64,000 nt of DNA from Alitta virens (Eukaryota; Annelida; Polychaeta; Phyllodocida; Nereididae): assembly GCA_932294295.1 (NCBI GenBank), contig OW028585.1, positions 24,054,313 to 24,118,312 of the forward strand, in the 5' to 3' direction. Numbering within the stretch: the first letter of the stretch is position 1; every line of letters starts with the position of its first letter. The notes beneath the pieces were generated by a model. It had not been told where the DNA came from and searched no databases. It saw nothing but the letters and a program-made list of their open reading frames with translations. Made by a program: the position numbers and the translations under genes. Shown here in pieces: positions 8,838 to 22,031 of the stretch.

Positions 8838-11800
8838 ACTGCAAATTGTAGATGCAGTTACCATGTTTGGATCAGCTTCACTGCAGATTTTACATACAGT
8901 TATGTTATGATCAACTTCACTGCGGATTGTAGATGTTTGGATAAGCTTCATTGCAGATTGTAGATGCAGTTATCATGGTTGGATCAGCTTCACTGCAGAT
9001 TGTAGATGCAGTTATCATGGTTGGATCAGCTTCACTGCAGATTGTAGATGCAGTTATCATGTTATGATAAATTTCACTACAGATGGTAGATGAAGGTACC
9101 ATGTTTGGACCAGCTACACTGCAGATTGTAGATGCAGTTATCAACTTCACTGCGGATTGTAGATGCAGTTATCATGTTTGGATCAGCTTCACTGCAGATT
9201 GTAGATGCAGTTACCATGGTTTGATTAGCTTCACAGCCGATTCTAGATGCAATTATCATGTTTGGATCAGCTTCATTGCAGATAGTAGATGCAGTTACCA
9301 TGGTTGGTTCACCTTCACAGCACATTGTAGATGCAGTTACCATGTTTGGATCAGCAGATTGTACAGGCAGTTATAATGTTTGGATCAGCTTTACTGCAGA
9401 TTGTAGATGCAGTTATCATGTTTTGATCAGTTTCACTCCAGATTGTAGATGCAGTTATCATGTTATGATCGACTTCACTGCTGATTGTAGATGCAGGTAC
9501 CATGTTTGGATCAGCTTCAGTGCAGATTGTAGATACATTTATCATGTATGAATCAGCTACACTGCAGATTGTAGATGCAGTTAACAACATTAGATCAGCT
9601 TCACTGCAGATTGTAGATGCAGGTACCATGCTTGGATTAGCTTCACTGCAGATTGTAGATGCAGTTTTGTTATGATCGACTTCACTGCGGATTGTAGATG
9701 CAGGTACCATGTTTGGATCAGCTTCATTGCAGATTGTAGATACATTTATCATGTTTGAATCAGCTTCACCGCAGATTGTAGATGCAGTTGTCATGTTTTG
9801 ATCAGTTTCACTGTAGATTGTAGATGCAGTTACCATGATTTGATGAGCTACACTGCAGATTGTAGATGCAGTTACCATATTTGGATCAGCTTCATTGCAG
9901 ATTGCAGATGCAGTTACCATGTCTTGATTTGATAAACTGCAGATTGTAGATGCAGTTACCATGTTTGGATCAGCTTCATTGCAGATTGCAGATGCAGTTA
10001 TCATGTTTGGATCAGCTTCACTGCAGATTGTAGATGCAGTTACCATGTGTTGATCAGTTTCACTGTAGATTGTAGATGCAGTTACCATGATTTGATGAGC
10101 TACACCGCAGATTGTAGATGCAGTTACCAGGTTTGGATCAGCCTCACTGCAGATTGTAGATGCCATTATCATGTTATGATAACTTTCACTACAGATTGTA
10201 GATGCAGATACCATGTTATGATCAGCTTCATTGCAGATTGTAGATGCAGTTATCATGTTTGGATCAGTTTCACTGTAGATTGTAGATGCAGTTACCATGA
10301 TTTGATGAGCTACACTGCAGATTGTAGATGCATTTACCAGGTTTGGATCAACCTCACTGCAGATTGTAGATGCAGTTACCATGTTTGGATCAGCTTCATT
10401 GCAGATTGTAGATGCAGTTACAATGTTTGGGTCAGCTTCATTGCAGATTGTAGATGCAGTTATCATGTTTGGATCAGCTTCACTGCAGATTGTAGATGCC
10501 ATTATCATGTTATGATGACTTTCACTGCAGATTGTAGATGCAGTTACCAACATTAGATCAGCTTCACTGCGAATTGTAGACGCAGGTAACATATTTGGAT
10601 TAGCTTCACTGCAGATTGTAGATGCAATTATCATGTTATGATCGACTTCACTGCGGATTATAGTTGCAGGTTCCATGTTTGGATCAGCTTCAGTGCAGAT
10701 TGTAGATACATTTATCATGTATGAATCAGCTTCACCGCAGATTGTAGATGCAGTTACCAAAAATTGATGAGCTACACTGCAGATTGTAGATGCAGTTACC
10801 ATGTTATGATGAGCTACACTGCAGATTGTAGATGCAGTTACCATGTTTGGATCAGCTTCATTGCAGATTGCAGATGCAGTTATCATGTTTGGATCAGCTT
10901 CACTGCAGATTGTAGATGCCATTATCATGCTATGATAACTTTCACTACAGATTGTAGATGCAGATACCATGTTATGATCAGCTACACTGCAGATTGTAGA
11001 TGCAGTTATCAACTTCACTGCGGATTGTAGATGCAGTTACCATGTTTTGATGTGCTAGACAGCAGATTGTTGTGGCAGTTATCATGTTTTGATCAGTTTC
11101 ACTGCAGACTATAGATGAAGGTACCAAGTTTGGATCAGCAGATTGTACAGGCAGTTATCATGTTTTGATCAGTTTCACTGTAGATTGTAGATATAGTTAC
11201 CATGTTTGGATCAGCGTCACTGCAGATTGTAGATGCAGTTGCCATGGTTGGATCAGCTTCACAGCCGATTCTAGATGCAGTTATCATGTTTGGATCAGCT
11301 TCATTGCAGATTGTAGATGCATTTACCATGGTTGGATCACCTTCACAGCACATTGTAGATGCAGTTACCATGTTTGGATCAGCGGATTGTACAGGCAGTT
11401 ATAATGTTTGGATCAGCTTTACTGCAGATTGTAGATGCAGTTATCATGTTTGGATCAGTTTCACTGCAGATTGTAGATGCAGTTATCATGTTATGATCGA
11501 CTTCACTGCGGATTGTAGATGCAGGTACCATGTTGGATCAGCTTCATTGCAGATTGTAGATACATTTATCATGTTTGAATCAGCTTCACCGCAGATTGTA
11601 GATGCAGTTACCAAGAATTGGTGAGCTACACTGCAGATTGTAGATGCAGTTACCATGTTTTGATTAGCTACACTGCAGATTGTAGATGCAGTTAGCATGT
11701 TTGGATCAACTTCATTGCAGATTGCAGATGCAGTTATCATGTTTGGATCAGCTTCACTGCAGATTGTAGATGCCATTATCATGTTATGATAACTTTCACT

Positions 11801-12084
11801 ACAGATTGTAGATGCGGATACCATGTTATGATCAGCTTAATTGCAGATTGTAGATGCAGTTATCATGTTTTGATCAGTTTCACTGGAGATTGTACATGCA
11901 GTTACCATGATTTGATGAGCTACACGGCAGATTGTAGATGCAGTTATCATGTTTTGATCAGTTTCACTGTAGACTGTAGATGCAGTTACCATGAATTGAT
12001 GAGATAAACTGCAGATTGTAGATGGAGTTACCAAGTTTAAATCAGCTTCACTGCGGATTGTAGATGCAGGTACCATGTTTGGAT
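8838..12084. repeat. 42-bp satellite array 3 (3.2 kb)
   Basis: Edge module after spacer 2, a block copied from about 4018-5445, then the first copy of a 1428-bp duplication starting at 10798. Contains a 555-codon minus-strand repeat frame (9351-11018). Confidence 0.95.
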
Positions 12085-12225
12085 TTTCTGTAGCGGCTAT
12101 ATAATTGGTCATGAACACTCAGCAGTACTGTTCACAGGTATACTTCCAATCACCCTCTTGAACCGAAAAATGATGCTTCCAATATGGTCTTCAGGTTTGA
12201 AAAGCTCTGTTGAATGCGGCATGTT
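12085..12225. repeat. Truncated spacer (141 bp)
   Basis: Identical start to the full spacers (TTTCTGTAGCGGC) but breaks off after GGCATGTT and passes straight into a 42-bp unit. The exon and intron relic is missing. The break is explained by the 1428-bp tandem duplication rather than by independent deletion. Confidence 0.93.
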
Positions 12226-13509
12226 ACCATGTTTTGATGAGCTACACTGCAGATTGTAGATGCAGTTACCATGTTTGGATCAGCTTCATTGCAGATTGCA
12301 GATGCAGTTATCATGTTTGGATCAGCTTCACTGCAGATTGTAGATGCCATTATCATGCTATGATAACTTTCACTACAGATTGTAGATGCAGATACCATGT
12401 TATGATCAGCTACACTGCAGATTGTAGATGCAGTTATCAACTTCACTGCGGATTGTAGATGCAGTTACCATGTTTTGATGTGCTAGACAGCAGATTGTTG
12501 TGGCAGTTATCATGTTTTGATCAGTTTCACTGCAGACTATAGATGCAGGTACCAAGTTTGGATCAGCAGATTGTACAGGCAGTTATCATGTTTTGATCAG
12601 TTTCACTGTAGATTGTAGATATAGTTACCATGTTTGGATCAGCGTCACTGCAGATTGTAGATGCAGTTGCCATGGTTGGATCAGCTTCACAGCCGATTCT
12701 AGATGCAGTTATCATGTTTGGATCAGCTTCATTGCAGATTGTAGATGCATTTACCATGGTTGGATCACCTTCACAGCACATTGTAGATGCAGTTACCATG
12801 TTTGGATCAGCTGATTGTACAGGCAGTTATAATGTTTGGATCAGCTTTACTGCAGATTGTAGATGCAGTTATCATGTTTGGATCAGTTTCACTGCAGATT
12901 GTAGATGCAGTTATCATGTTATGATCGACTTCACTGCGGATTGTAGATGCAGGTACCATGTTGGATCAGCTTCATTGCAGATTGTAGATACATTTATCAT
13001 GTTTGAATCAGCTTCACCGCAGATTGTAGATGCAGTTACCAAGAATTGGTGAGCTACACTGCAGATTGTAGATGCAGTTACCATGTTTTGATGAGCTACA
13101 CTGCAGATTGTAGATGCAGTTACCATGTTTGGATCAGCTTCATTGCAGATTGCAGATGCAGTTATCATGTTTGGATCAGCTTCACTGCAGATTGTAGATG
13201 CCATTATCATGTTATAACTTTCACTACAGATTGTAGATGCGGATACCATGTTATGATCAGCTTAATTGCAGATTGTAGATGCAGTTATCATGTTTTGATC
13301 AGTTTCACTGTAGATTGTAGATGCAGTTACCATGATTTGATGAGCTACACGGCAGATTGTAGATGCAGTTATCATGTTTTGATCAGTTTCACTGTAGACT
13401 GTAGATGCAGTTACCATGACTTGATGAGATAAACTGCAGATTGTAGATGGGGTTACCAAGTTTAAATCAGCTTCACTGCGGATTGTAGATGCAGGTACCA
13501 TGTTTGGAT
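12226..13509. repeat. 42-bp satellite array 4 (1.3 kb)
   Basis: Second copy of the 1428-bp duplicated array segment, nearly identical to 10798-12084. Confidence 0.95.
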
Positions 13510-14118
13510 TTTCTGTAGCGGCTATATAATTGGTCATGAACACTCAGCAGTACTGTTCACAGGTATACTTCCAATCACCCTCTTGAACCGAAAAATGATG
13601 CTTCCAATATGGTCTTCAGGTTTGAAAAGCTCTGTTGAATGAGGCATGTTGGGATTCATGTTCAGTCATCACTGGCTGTTCCAGTATGGAAGTACAAGTA
13701 GATAGTTGCCCAGTGCAACATGTAACATCAAGATGTCCGCATTACATGTAACATCAAGATGTCCATATTCCCCTCTTTGCAAATAATGGACATCCGGAGT
13801 AGACCCACAATGATTCTGTAAAGATACAAATATTAGAAAATGAAAGAATTCATAATGAAAGTCCACTTCTTTCTTTTTTTATCGAATTGATGGGTCACTG
13901 TTGCTAAAATATCCCCTAAGGGATTAGATTAGACTTAGTGATTGTAATTATTCAGTAAAACTGAATTAGAAAGTTCATGTGTTAATTAATGGAACTTACC
14001 TTCTGTAAGTCATCAATCCATCGAAGGTCATCACTCCATCTTCATAGAAATCATCAGATGCCAGGTGGAGAACATGATATTATCTCTCTTCAGCATCACA
14101 GGTCAACAGGTAGTTTTT
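13510..14118. repeat. Spacer 3 (609 bp, with 26-bp internal duplication)
   Basis: Middle length class plus a 26-bp tandem duplication: ACATGTAACATCAAGATGTC starts at 13718 and again at 13744, with CGCATT inserted between. One extra A lies in GAACCGAAAAATG. The duplication falls in the second exon of the gene relic and shifts its frame. Intron relic at 13816-13999, still 184 bp. Confidence 0.95.
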
Positions 14119-17100
14119 ACTGCAAATTGTAGATGCAGTTACCATGTTTGGACCGGTTCACTGCAGATTTTACATACAGGTATGTTATGATCAACTTCAC
14201 TGCGGATTGTAGATGTTTGGATCAGCTTCATTGCACATTGTAGATGCAGTGATCATGGTTGGATCAACTTCACTGCAGATTGTAGATGCAGTTATCATGG
14301 TTGGATCAGCTTCACTGCAGATTGTAGATGCAGTTATCATGTTATGATAAATTTCACTACAGATGGTAGATGAAGGTACCATGTTTGGACCAGCTACACT
14401 GCAGATTGTAGATGCAGTTATCAACTTCACTGCGGATTATAGATGCAGTTACCATGTTTTTATGTGCTAGACAGCAGATTGTTGTGGCAGTTATCATGTT
14501 TTGATCAATTTCACTGCAGACTATAGATGCAGGTACCAAGTTTTGATCAGCAGATTGTACAGGCAGTTATCATGTTTTGATCAGTTTCACTGTAGATTGT
14601 AGATGTAGTTACCATGTTTGGATCAGCTTCACTGCAGATTGTAGATGCAGTTACCATGGTTGGATCAGCTTCACAGCCGATTCCAGATGCAGTTATCATG
14701 TTTGGATCAGCTTCATTGCAGATTGTAGATGCAGTTACCATGGTTGGATCACCTTCACTGCAGATTGTAGATGCCATTATCATGTTATGATAACTTTCAT
14801 TACAGATTGTAGATACAGTTACCAGGTTTGGATCAGCTTCACTGCAGATTGTAGATGCAGGTACCATGTTTGGATCAGCTTCATTGCAGATGGTAGATAC
14901 ATTTATCATGTTTGAATCTGCTTCACCGCAGATTGTAGATGCAGTTACCATGAATTGATGAGCTACACTGCAGATTGTAGATGCAGTTACCAGGTTTGGA
15001 TCAGTTTCACTGCAGATTGTAGAAGCAGTTACCATGATTTGATGACCTACACTTCAGATTGTAGATGCAGTTACCATGTTTGTATCAGCTTCACTGCAGA
15101 TTGTAGATGCCATTATCATGTTATGATAACTGTCATTACAGATTGTAGATGCAGATGCAATGTTATCATCACCTACATTGCAGATTGTAGATGCAGTTAT
15201 CATGTTTTGATCAGTTTCACTGTAGATTGTAGATGCAGTTACCATGATTTGATGAGCTACACTGCAGATTGTAGATGCAGTTACCATGTTTGGATCAGCT
15301 TCATTGCAGATTGCAGATGCAGTTATCATGTTTCGATCAGCTTCACTGCAGATTGTAGATGCCATTATCATGTTATGATAACTTTCATTACAGATTGTAG
15401 ATGCAGATACCATGTTATCATCAGCTTCACTGCAGATTCTAGATGCAGGTACCATGTTTGGATCAGCTTTATTGCAGATTGTAGATGCAGTTATCATGGT
15501 TGGATCAGCTTCACTGCAGATTGTAGATGCAGTTACCATGGTTGGATCAGCTTCACAGCCCATTCTAGATGCAGTTATCATGTTGTGATCAACTTCACTG
15601 CGGATTGTAGATGCAAGTACCATGTTTGGATCACCTTCATTGCAGACTGTATATGCAGTTATCATGGTTGAATCGGCTTCACTGCAGATTATAGATATAG
15701 TTATCATTGTTATGATCAATTTCTCTACAGATTGTAGATGCAGTTGCCATGTTTTGATCAGTTTCACTGTAGATTGTAGATGCAGTTACCATGATTTGAT
15801 GAGCTACACTGCAGATTGTAGATGCAGTTACCATGTTTGAATCAGCTTCATTGCAGATTGCAGATGCAGTTATCATGTTTGGATCAGCTTCACTGCAGAT
15901 TGTAGATGCCATTATCATGTTATGATAACTTTCATTACAGATTGTAGATGCAGATACCATGTTATCATCAGCTTCACTGCGGATTGTAGATGCAGGTACC
16001 ATGTTTGGATCAGCTTCATTGCAGATTGTAGATGCAGTTATCATGGTTGGATCAGCTTCACTGCAGATTGTAGATGCAGGTATCATGTTTGGATCAGCTT
16101 CACTGCAGATTGTAGATTCATTTATCATGTTTGAATCAGCTTCACCGCAGATTGTAGATGAAGTTACCATGTGTTGATCAGCTTCACTGCAGATTGTAGA
16201 TGCAGTTACCATGTTTGGATCCGCTTCATTGCACATTGTAGATGCTGTTATCATGTTTGGATCAGCTTCATCGCAGATTGTAGATGCCATTATCATGTTA
16301 TGATAACTTTCACTACTGATTGTAGATGCAGATACCATGTTATGATCAGCTTCATTCCAGATTGTAGATGCAGTTATCATAGTTGGATCAGCTTCACTGC
16401 GGATTATAGATGCAGGTACCATGTTTGGATCAGCTTCATTGCAGATTGTAGATACATTTATCATGTTTGAATCAGCTTCACCGCTGATTGTAGATGCAGT
16501 TACCATGAATTGATGAGCTACACTGCAGATTGTAGATGCAGTTACCAGGTTTGGATCAGTTTCACTGCAGATTGTAGAAGCAGTTACCATGATTTGATGA
16601 CCTACACTGCAGATTGTAGATGCAGTTACCATGTTTGGATCAGTTTCATTGCAGATTACAGATGCAGTTATCATGTTTGGATCAGCTTCACTGCAGATTG
16701 TAGATGCAGTTACCATGGTTGGATCAGCTTCACAGCCCATTCTAGATGCAGTTATCATGTTGTGATCAACTTCACTGCGGATTGTAGATGCAGGTACCAT
16801 GTTTGGATCAGCTTCATTGCAGATTGTAGATGCAGTTATCATGGTTGGATCAGCTTCACTGCAGATTGTAGATGCAGTTACCATGGTTGGATCAGCTTCA
16901 CAGCCCATTCTAGATGCAGTTATCATGTTGTGACCAACTTCACTGCAGATTTTACATGCAGTTATGTTATGATCAACTTCACTGCAGATTGTAGATGTTT
17001 GGACCAGCTTCATTGCAGATTGTAGATGCAGTTATCATTGTTGGATCAGCTTCACTGCAGATCGTAGATGCAGTTATCTCGTTATGATAAATTTCACTAC

Positions 17101-18973
17101 AGATGGTAGATGAAGGTACCATGTTTGGACCAGCTTCACTGCAGATTGTAGATGCAGTTATCATGTTATGATCAACTTCACTGCGGATTGTAGATGTTTG
17201 GATCAGCTTCATTGCAGATTGTAGATGCAGTTATCATGGTTGGATCAGCTTCACTGCAGATTATAGATGCAGTTATCACGTTATGATAAATTTCACTACA
17301 GATGGTAGATGAAGGTACCATTTTTAGGCCAGCTACACTGCAGATTGTAGATGCAGTTATCAACTTCACTGCGGATTGTAGATGCAGTTACCATGTTTTG
17401 ATGCTCTAGACCGCAGATTGTTGTGGCAGTTATCATGTTTTGATCAGTTTCACTTCAGACTATAGATGAAGGTACCAAGTTTGGATCAGCAGATTGTACA
17501 GGCAGTTATCATGTTTTGATCAGTTTCACTGTAGATTGTAGATGTAGTTACCATGTTTGGATCAGCTTCACTGCAGATTGTAGATGCAGTTACCATGGTT
17601 GGATCAGCTTCACAGCCCATTCTAGATGCAGTTATCATGTTTGGATCAGCTTCATTGCAGATTGTAGATGCAGTTACCATGGTTGGATCACCTTCACAGC
17701 ACATTGTAGATGCAGTTACCATGTTTGGATCAGCTTCACTGCAGATTGTAGATGCAGTTATCATGTTTTGATCAATTTCACTGCAGATTGTAGATGCAGT
17801 TATCATGTAATGATCGACTTCACTGCTGATTGTAGATGCAGGTACCATGTTTGGATCAGCTTCATTGCAGATTGTAGATACATTTATTATGTTTGAATCA
17901 GCTTCACTGCAGATTGTAGATGCAGTTACCAACAATTGATGAGCTACACTGCAGATTGTAGATGCAGTTACCAGGTTTGGATCAGCTTCACGGCAGATTG
18001 TAGATGCAGTTACCATGTTTGGATCAGCTTCATTGCAGATTGCAGATGCAGTTATCATGTTTGGATCAGCTTCACTGCAGATTGTAGATGCCATTATCAT
18101 GTTATGATAACTTTCACTGCACATTGTAGATGCAGTTACCATGTTTGGATCAGCTTCATTGCACATTGTAGATACATTTATCATTTTTGAATCAGCTTCA
18201 CTGCAGATTGTCGATACAGTTACCATGATTTGATGACCTACACTTCAAGTTGTAGATGCAGTTACCATGTTTGGATCAACTTCACTGCAGATTGTAGATG
18301 CAGTTACCATGGTTGGATCAGCTTCACAGCCCATTGTTGATGCAGTTATCATGATTGGATCAGCTTCACTGCAGATTGTAGATGCCATTATCATGTTATG
18401 ATAACTTATACTACAGATTGTAGATGCAGATACCATGTTATGATTAGCTACACTGCAGATTGTAGATGCATTTATCATGTTTTGATCAGTTTCACTGTAG
18501 ATTGTAGATGCAGTTACCATGATTTGATGACCTACACTGCAAGCTGTAGATGCAGTTACCATGTTTGGATCAGCTTCACTGCAGATTGTAGATGCCATCA
18601 TCATGTTATGATTACTTTTACTACAGATTGTAGATGCAGATACCATGTAATGATTAGCTTCATTGCAGATTGTAGATGCATTTATCATGTTTTGATCAGT
18701 TTCACTGTAGATTGTAGATGCAGTTACCATGATTTGATGAGCTACACTGCAGATTGTAGATGCAGTTACCAGGTTTGGATCAGCTTCACTGCAGATTGTA
18801 GATGAAGTTACCATGTTTGGATCAGCTTTACTGCACATTGTAGATGCAGTTACCATGTTTGGATCAGCTTTACTGCAGATTGTAGATGCAGTTAATATGG
18901 TTGGATCAGTTTCACTGCACATTGTAGATGCAGTTACCATGTCTTGATGAGATAAACTGCAGATTGTAGATGG
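14119..18973. repeat. 42-bp satellite array 5 (4.9 kb)
   Basis: Contains modules related to arrays 1 and 2, including the ATAGTTATCATTGTTATGAT unit near 15690 also seen near 2730. A 199-bp tandem pair of the edge module sits near 16979 and 17178. The last about 780 bp match 1-767. A minus-strand repeat frame of 444 codons spans 15679-17013. Confidence 0.95.
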
Positions 18974-19110
18974 TGGGTGGGTGGGTGGGTGATTAGGGCT
19001 TTACGTCCTGTATTTCTGCACCAGTTGGGCTAATTAGGACAGGCAGAGACCATGGCAATGAGACGAAGGATGAAACAGCCATCCAACTTAGGCGCGCAGA
19101 TTGTAGATGG
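18959..19110 (-). mobile_element. Retroposon-like fragment with target-site duplication, copy 2
   Basis: Insert 18974-19095 (122 bp) flanked by a perfect 15-bp direct repeat (18959-18973 and 19096-19110). It has one more TGGG step than the other two copies, giving five GGG runs, which is ordinary microsatellite slippage. Same insertion event as the copies at 753-900 and 45124-45271. Confidence 0.65.
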
Positions 19111-19169
19111 ATATACCAAGTTTAAATCAGCTTCACTGCGGATTGTAGATGCAGGTACCATGTTTGGAT
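19096..19169. repeat. Spacer-proximal array remnant
   Basis: Same short stretch between insertion and spacer as at 886-959. Confidence 0.9.
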
Positions 19170-19748
19170 TTTCTGTAGCGGCTATATAATTGGTCATGAA
19201 CACTCAGCAGTACTGTTTACAGGTATACTTCCAATCACCCTCTTGAACCAGGAATGATGCTTCCAATATGGTCTTCAGGTTTGAAAAGCTCTGTTTGATG
19301 AGGCATGTTGGGATTCATGTTCAGTCATCACTGGCTGTTCCAGTATGGAAGTACAAGTAGATAGTTGCCCAGTGCAACATGTAACATCAAGATGTCCATA
19401 TTCCCCTCTTTGCAAATAATGGACATCCGGAGTAGACCCACAATGATTCTGTAAAGATACAAATATTAGAAAATGAAAGAATTCATAATGAAAGTCCACT
19501 TCTTTCTTTTTTTATCAAATTGATGGGTCACTGTTGCTAGAATATCCCCTAAGGGATTAGATTAGACTTAGTGATTGTAATTATTCAGCAAACCTGAATT
19601 AGAAAGTTCATGTGTTAATTAATGGAACTTACCTTCTGTAAGTCATCAATCCATCGAAGGCCATCACTCCATCTTCATAGAAATCATCAGATGCCAGGTG
19701 GAGAACATGTTATCTCTCTTCAGCATCATAAGTCAACAGGTACTTTTT
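19170..19748. repeat. Spacer 4 (579 bp)
   Basis: Short length class (CATGTTATC and AAGTCAACAGG). Intron relic at 19449-19632. The right edge reads TACTTTTTACTCCAAATTG, a private change from the usual GTAGTTTTTACTGCAAATTG. Confidence 0.95.
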
Positions 19749-20816
19749 ACTCCAAATTGTAGATGCAGTTACCAAGTTTGGATCAGCTTCACTGCAGATT
19801 ATACATGCAGTTATGTTATGATCAACTTCACTGCGGATTGTAGATGTTTGGATCAGCTTCATTGCAGATTGTAGATGCAGTTATCATGGTTGGATCAGCT
19901 TCACTGCAGATTGTAGATGCAGTTATCACGTTATGATAAATTTCACTACAGATGGTAGATGAAGGTACTATGTTTGGACCAGCTACACTGCAGATTGTAG
20001 ATGCAGTTATCAACTTCACTCCGGATTGTAGATGCAGTTACCATGTTTTGATGTGCTAGACAGCAGATTGTTGTGGCAGTTATCATGTTTTGATCAGTTT
20101 CACTGTAGATTGTAGATGTCGTTACCATGTTTGGATCAGCTTCACTGCAGATTGTAGATGCAGTTATCATGGTTGGATCAGCTTCACAGCCCATTCTAGA
20201 TGCAGTTAACATATTTGGATCAGCTTCATTGCAGATTGTAGATGCGGTTACCATGGTTGGATCACCTTCACAGCACATTGTAGATGCAGTTACCATGTTT
20301 GGATCAGCTTCATTGCAGATTGTAGATGCAGTTATCATGTTTTGATCAGTTTCACTGCAGATTGTAGATGCAGTTCTCACGTTATGATCGACTTCACTGC
20401 GGATTGTAGATGCAGGTACCATGTTTGGATCAGCTTCATTGCAGATTGTAGATACATTTATCATGTTTGAATCAGCTTCACCGCAGATTGTAGATGCAGT
20501 TACCAACAATTGATGAGCTACACTGCAGATTGTAGATGCAGTTACCAGGTTTGGATCAGCTTCACTGCAGATTGTAGATGCAGTTAACATGTTTGGATCA
20601 GCTTCATTGCAGATTGCAGATGCAGTTATCATGTTTGGATCAGCTTCACTGCAGATTGTAGATGCCATTATCATGTTATGATAACTTTCTCTACAGATGG
20701 TAGATGCAGTTATCATGGTTGGATCAGCTTCACTGCAGATTGTAGATGCAGTTATCACGTTATGATAAATTTCACTACAGATGGTAGATGAAGGTACCAT
20801 GTTTGGACCAGCTACA

Positions 20817-21650
20817 CTACAGATTGTAGATGCAGTTATCAACTTCACTGCGGATTGTAGATGCAGTTACCATGTTTTGATGTGCTAGACAGCAGATTGT
20901 TGTGGCAGTTATCATGTTTTGATCAGTTTCACTGTAGATTGTAGATGTAGTTACCATGTTTGGATCAGCTTCACTGCAGATTGTAGATGCAGTTACCATG
21001 GTAGGATCAGCTTCACAGCCCATTCTAGATGCAGTTAACATGTTTGGATCAGCTTCATTGCAGATTGTAGATGCAGTTACCATGGTTGGATCACCTTCAC
21101 AGCACATTGTAGATGCAGTTACCATGTTTGGATCAGCTTCATTGCAGATTATAGATGCAGTTATCATGTTTTGATCAGTTTCACTGCTGATTGTAGATGC
21201 AGTTCTCATGTTATGATCGACTTCACTGCGGATTGTAGATACAGGTACCATGTTTGGATCAGCTTCATTGCAGATTGTAGATACATTTATCATGTTTGAA
21301 TCAGCTTCACCGCCGATTGTAGATGCAGTTACCAACAATTGATGAGCTACACTGCAGATTGTAGATGCAGTTACCAGGTTTGGATCAGCTTCACTGCAGA
21401 TTGTAGATGCAGTTACCATGTTTGGATCAGCTTCATTGCAGATTACAGATGCAGTTATCATGTTTGGATCAGCTTCACTGCAGATTGTAGATGCCATTAT
21501 CATGTTATGATAACTTTCACTACAGATTGTAGATGCAGATACCATGTGATGATCAGCTTCATTGCAGATTTTAGATGCAGTTACCATGATTTGATGAGCT
21601 ACACCTCAGATTGTAGATGCAGTTACCAGATTTGGATCAGCTTCACTGCA
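20817..21650. repeat. Block duplicated at about 29195-30028 (offset 8378)
   Basis: Same order of variants, including the AGGATCAGCTTCACAGCCC unit and a private TGCAGATTATAGATGCAG unit, so the minus-strand 256-codon repeat frame is identical in both copies. Part of the super-block duplication within array 6. Confidence 0.85.
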
Positions 21651-22031
21651 GATTGTAGATGCAGTTACCATGTTTGGATCAGCTTCACTGCAGATTTTAC
21701 ATGCAGTTATGTTATGATCAACTTCACTGCGGATTGTAGATGTTTGGATCAGCTTCATTGCAGATTGTAGATGCAGTTATCATGGTTGGATCAGCTTCAC
21801 TGCAGATTGTAGATGCAGTTATCACGTTATGATAAATTTCACTACAGATGGTAGATGAAGGTACCATGTTTGGACCAGCTACACTGCAGATTGTAGATGC
21901 AGTTATCAACTTCACTGCGGATTGTAGATGCAGTTACCATGTTTTGATGTGCTAGACAGCAGATTGTTGTGGCAGTTATCATGTTTTGATCAGTTTCACT
22001 GCAGACTATAGATGAAGGTACCAAGTTTGGA

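Larger units (their letters stand above)
10798..13650. repeat. 1428/1425-bp tandem duplication that includes part of a spacer
   Basis: Copy 1 is 10798-12225 and copy 2 is 12226-13650 (3 bp shorter: TTATAACTTTC lacks TGA). Each copy holds about 1.29 kb of array plus the first 141 bp of a spacer. Both spacer parts share the private changes GAACCGAAAAATG and CTGTTGAATG, which proves common descent. The inner junction fuses spacer GGCATGTT to array ACCATGTTTTG. Confidence 0.9.
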
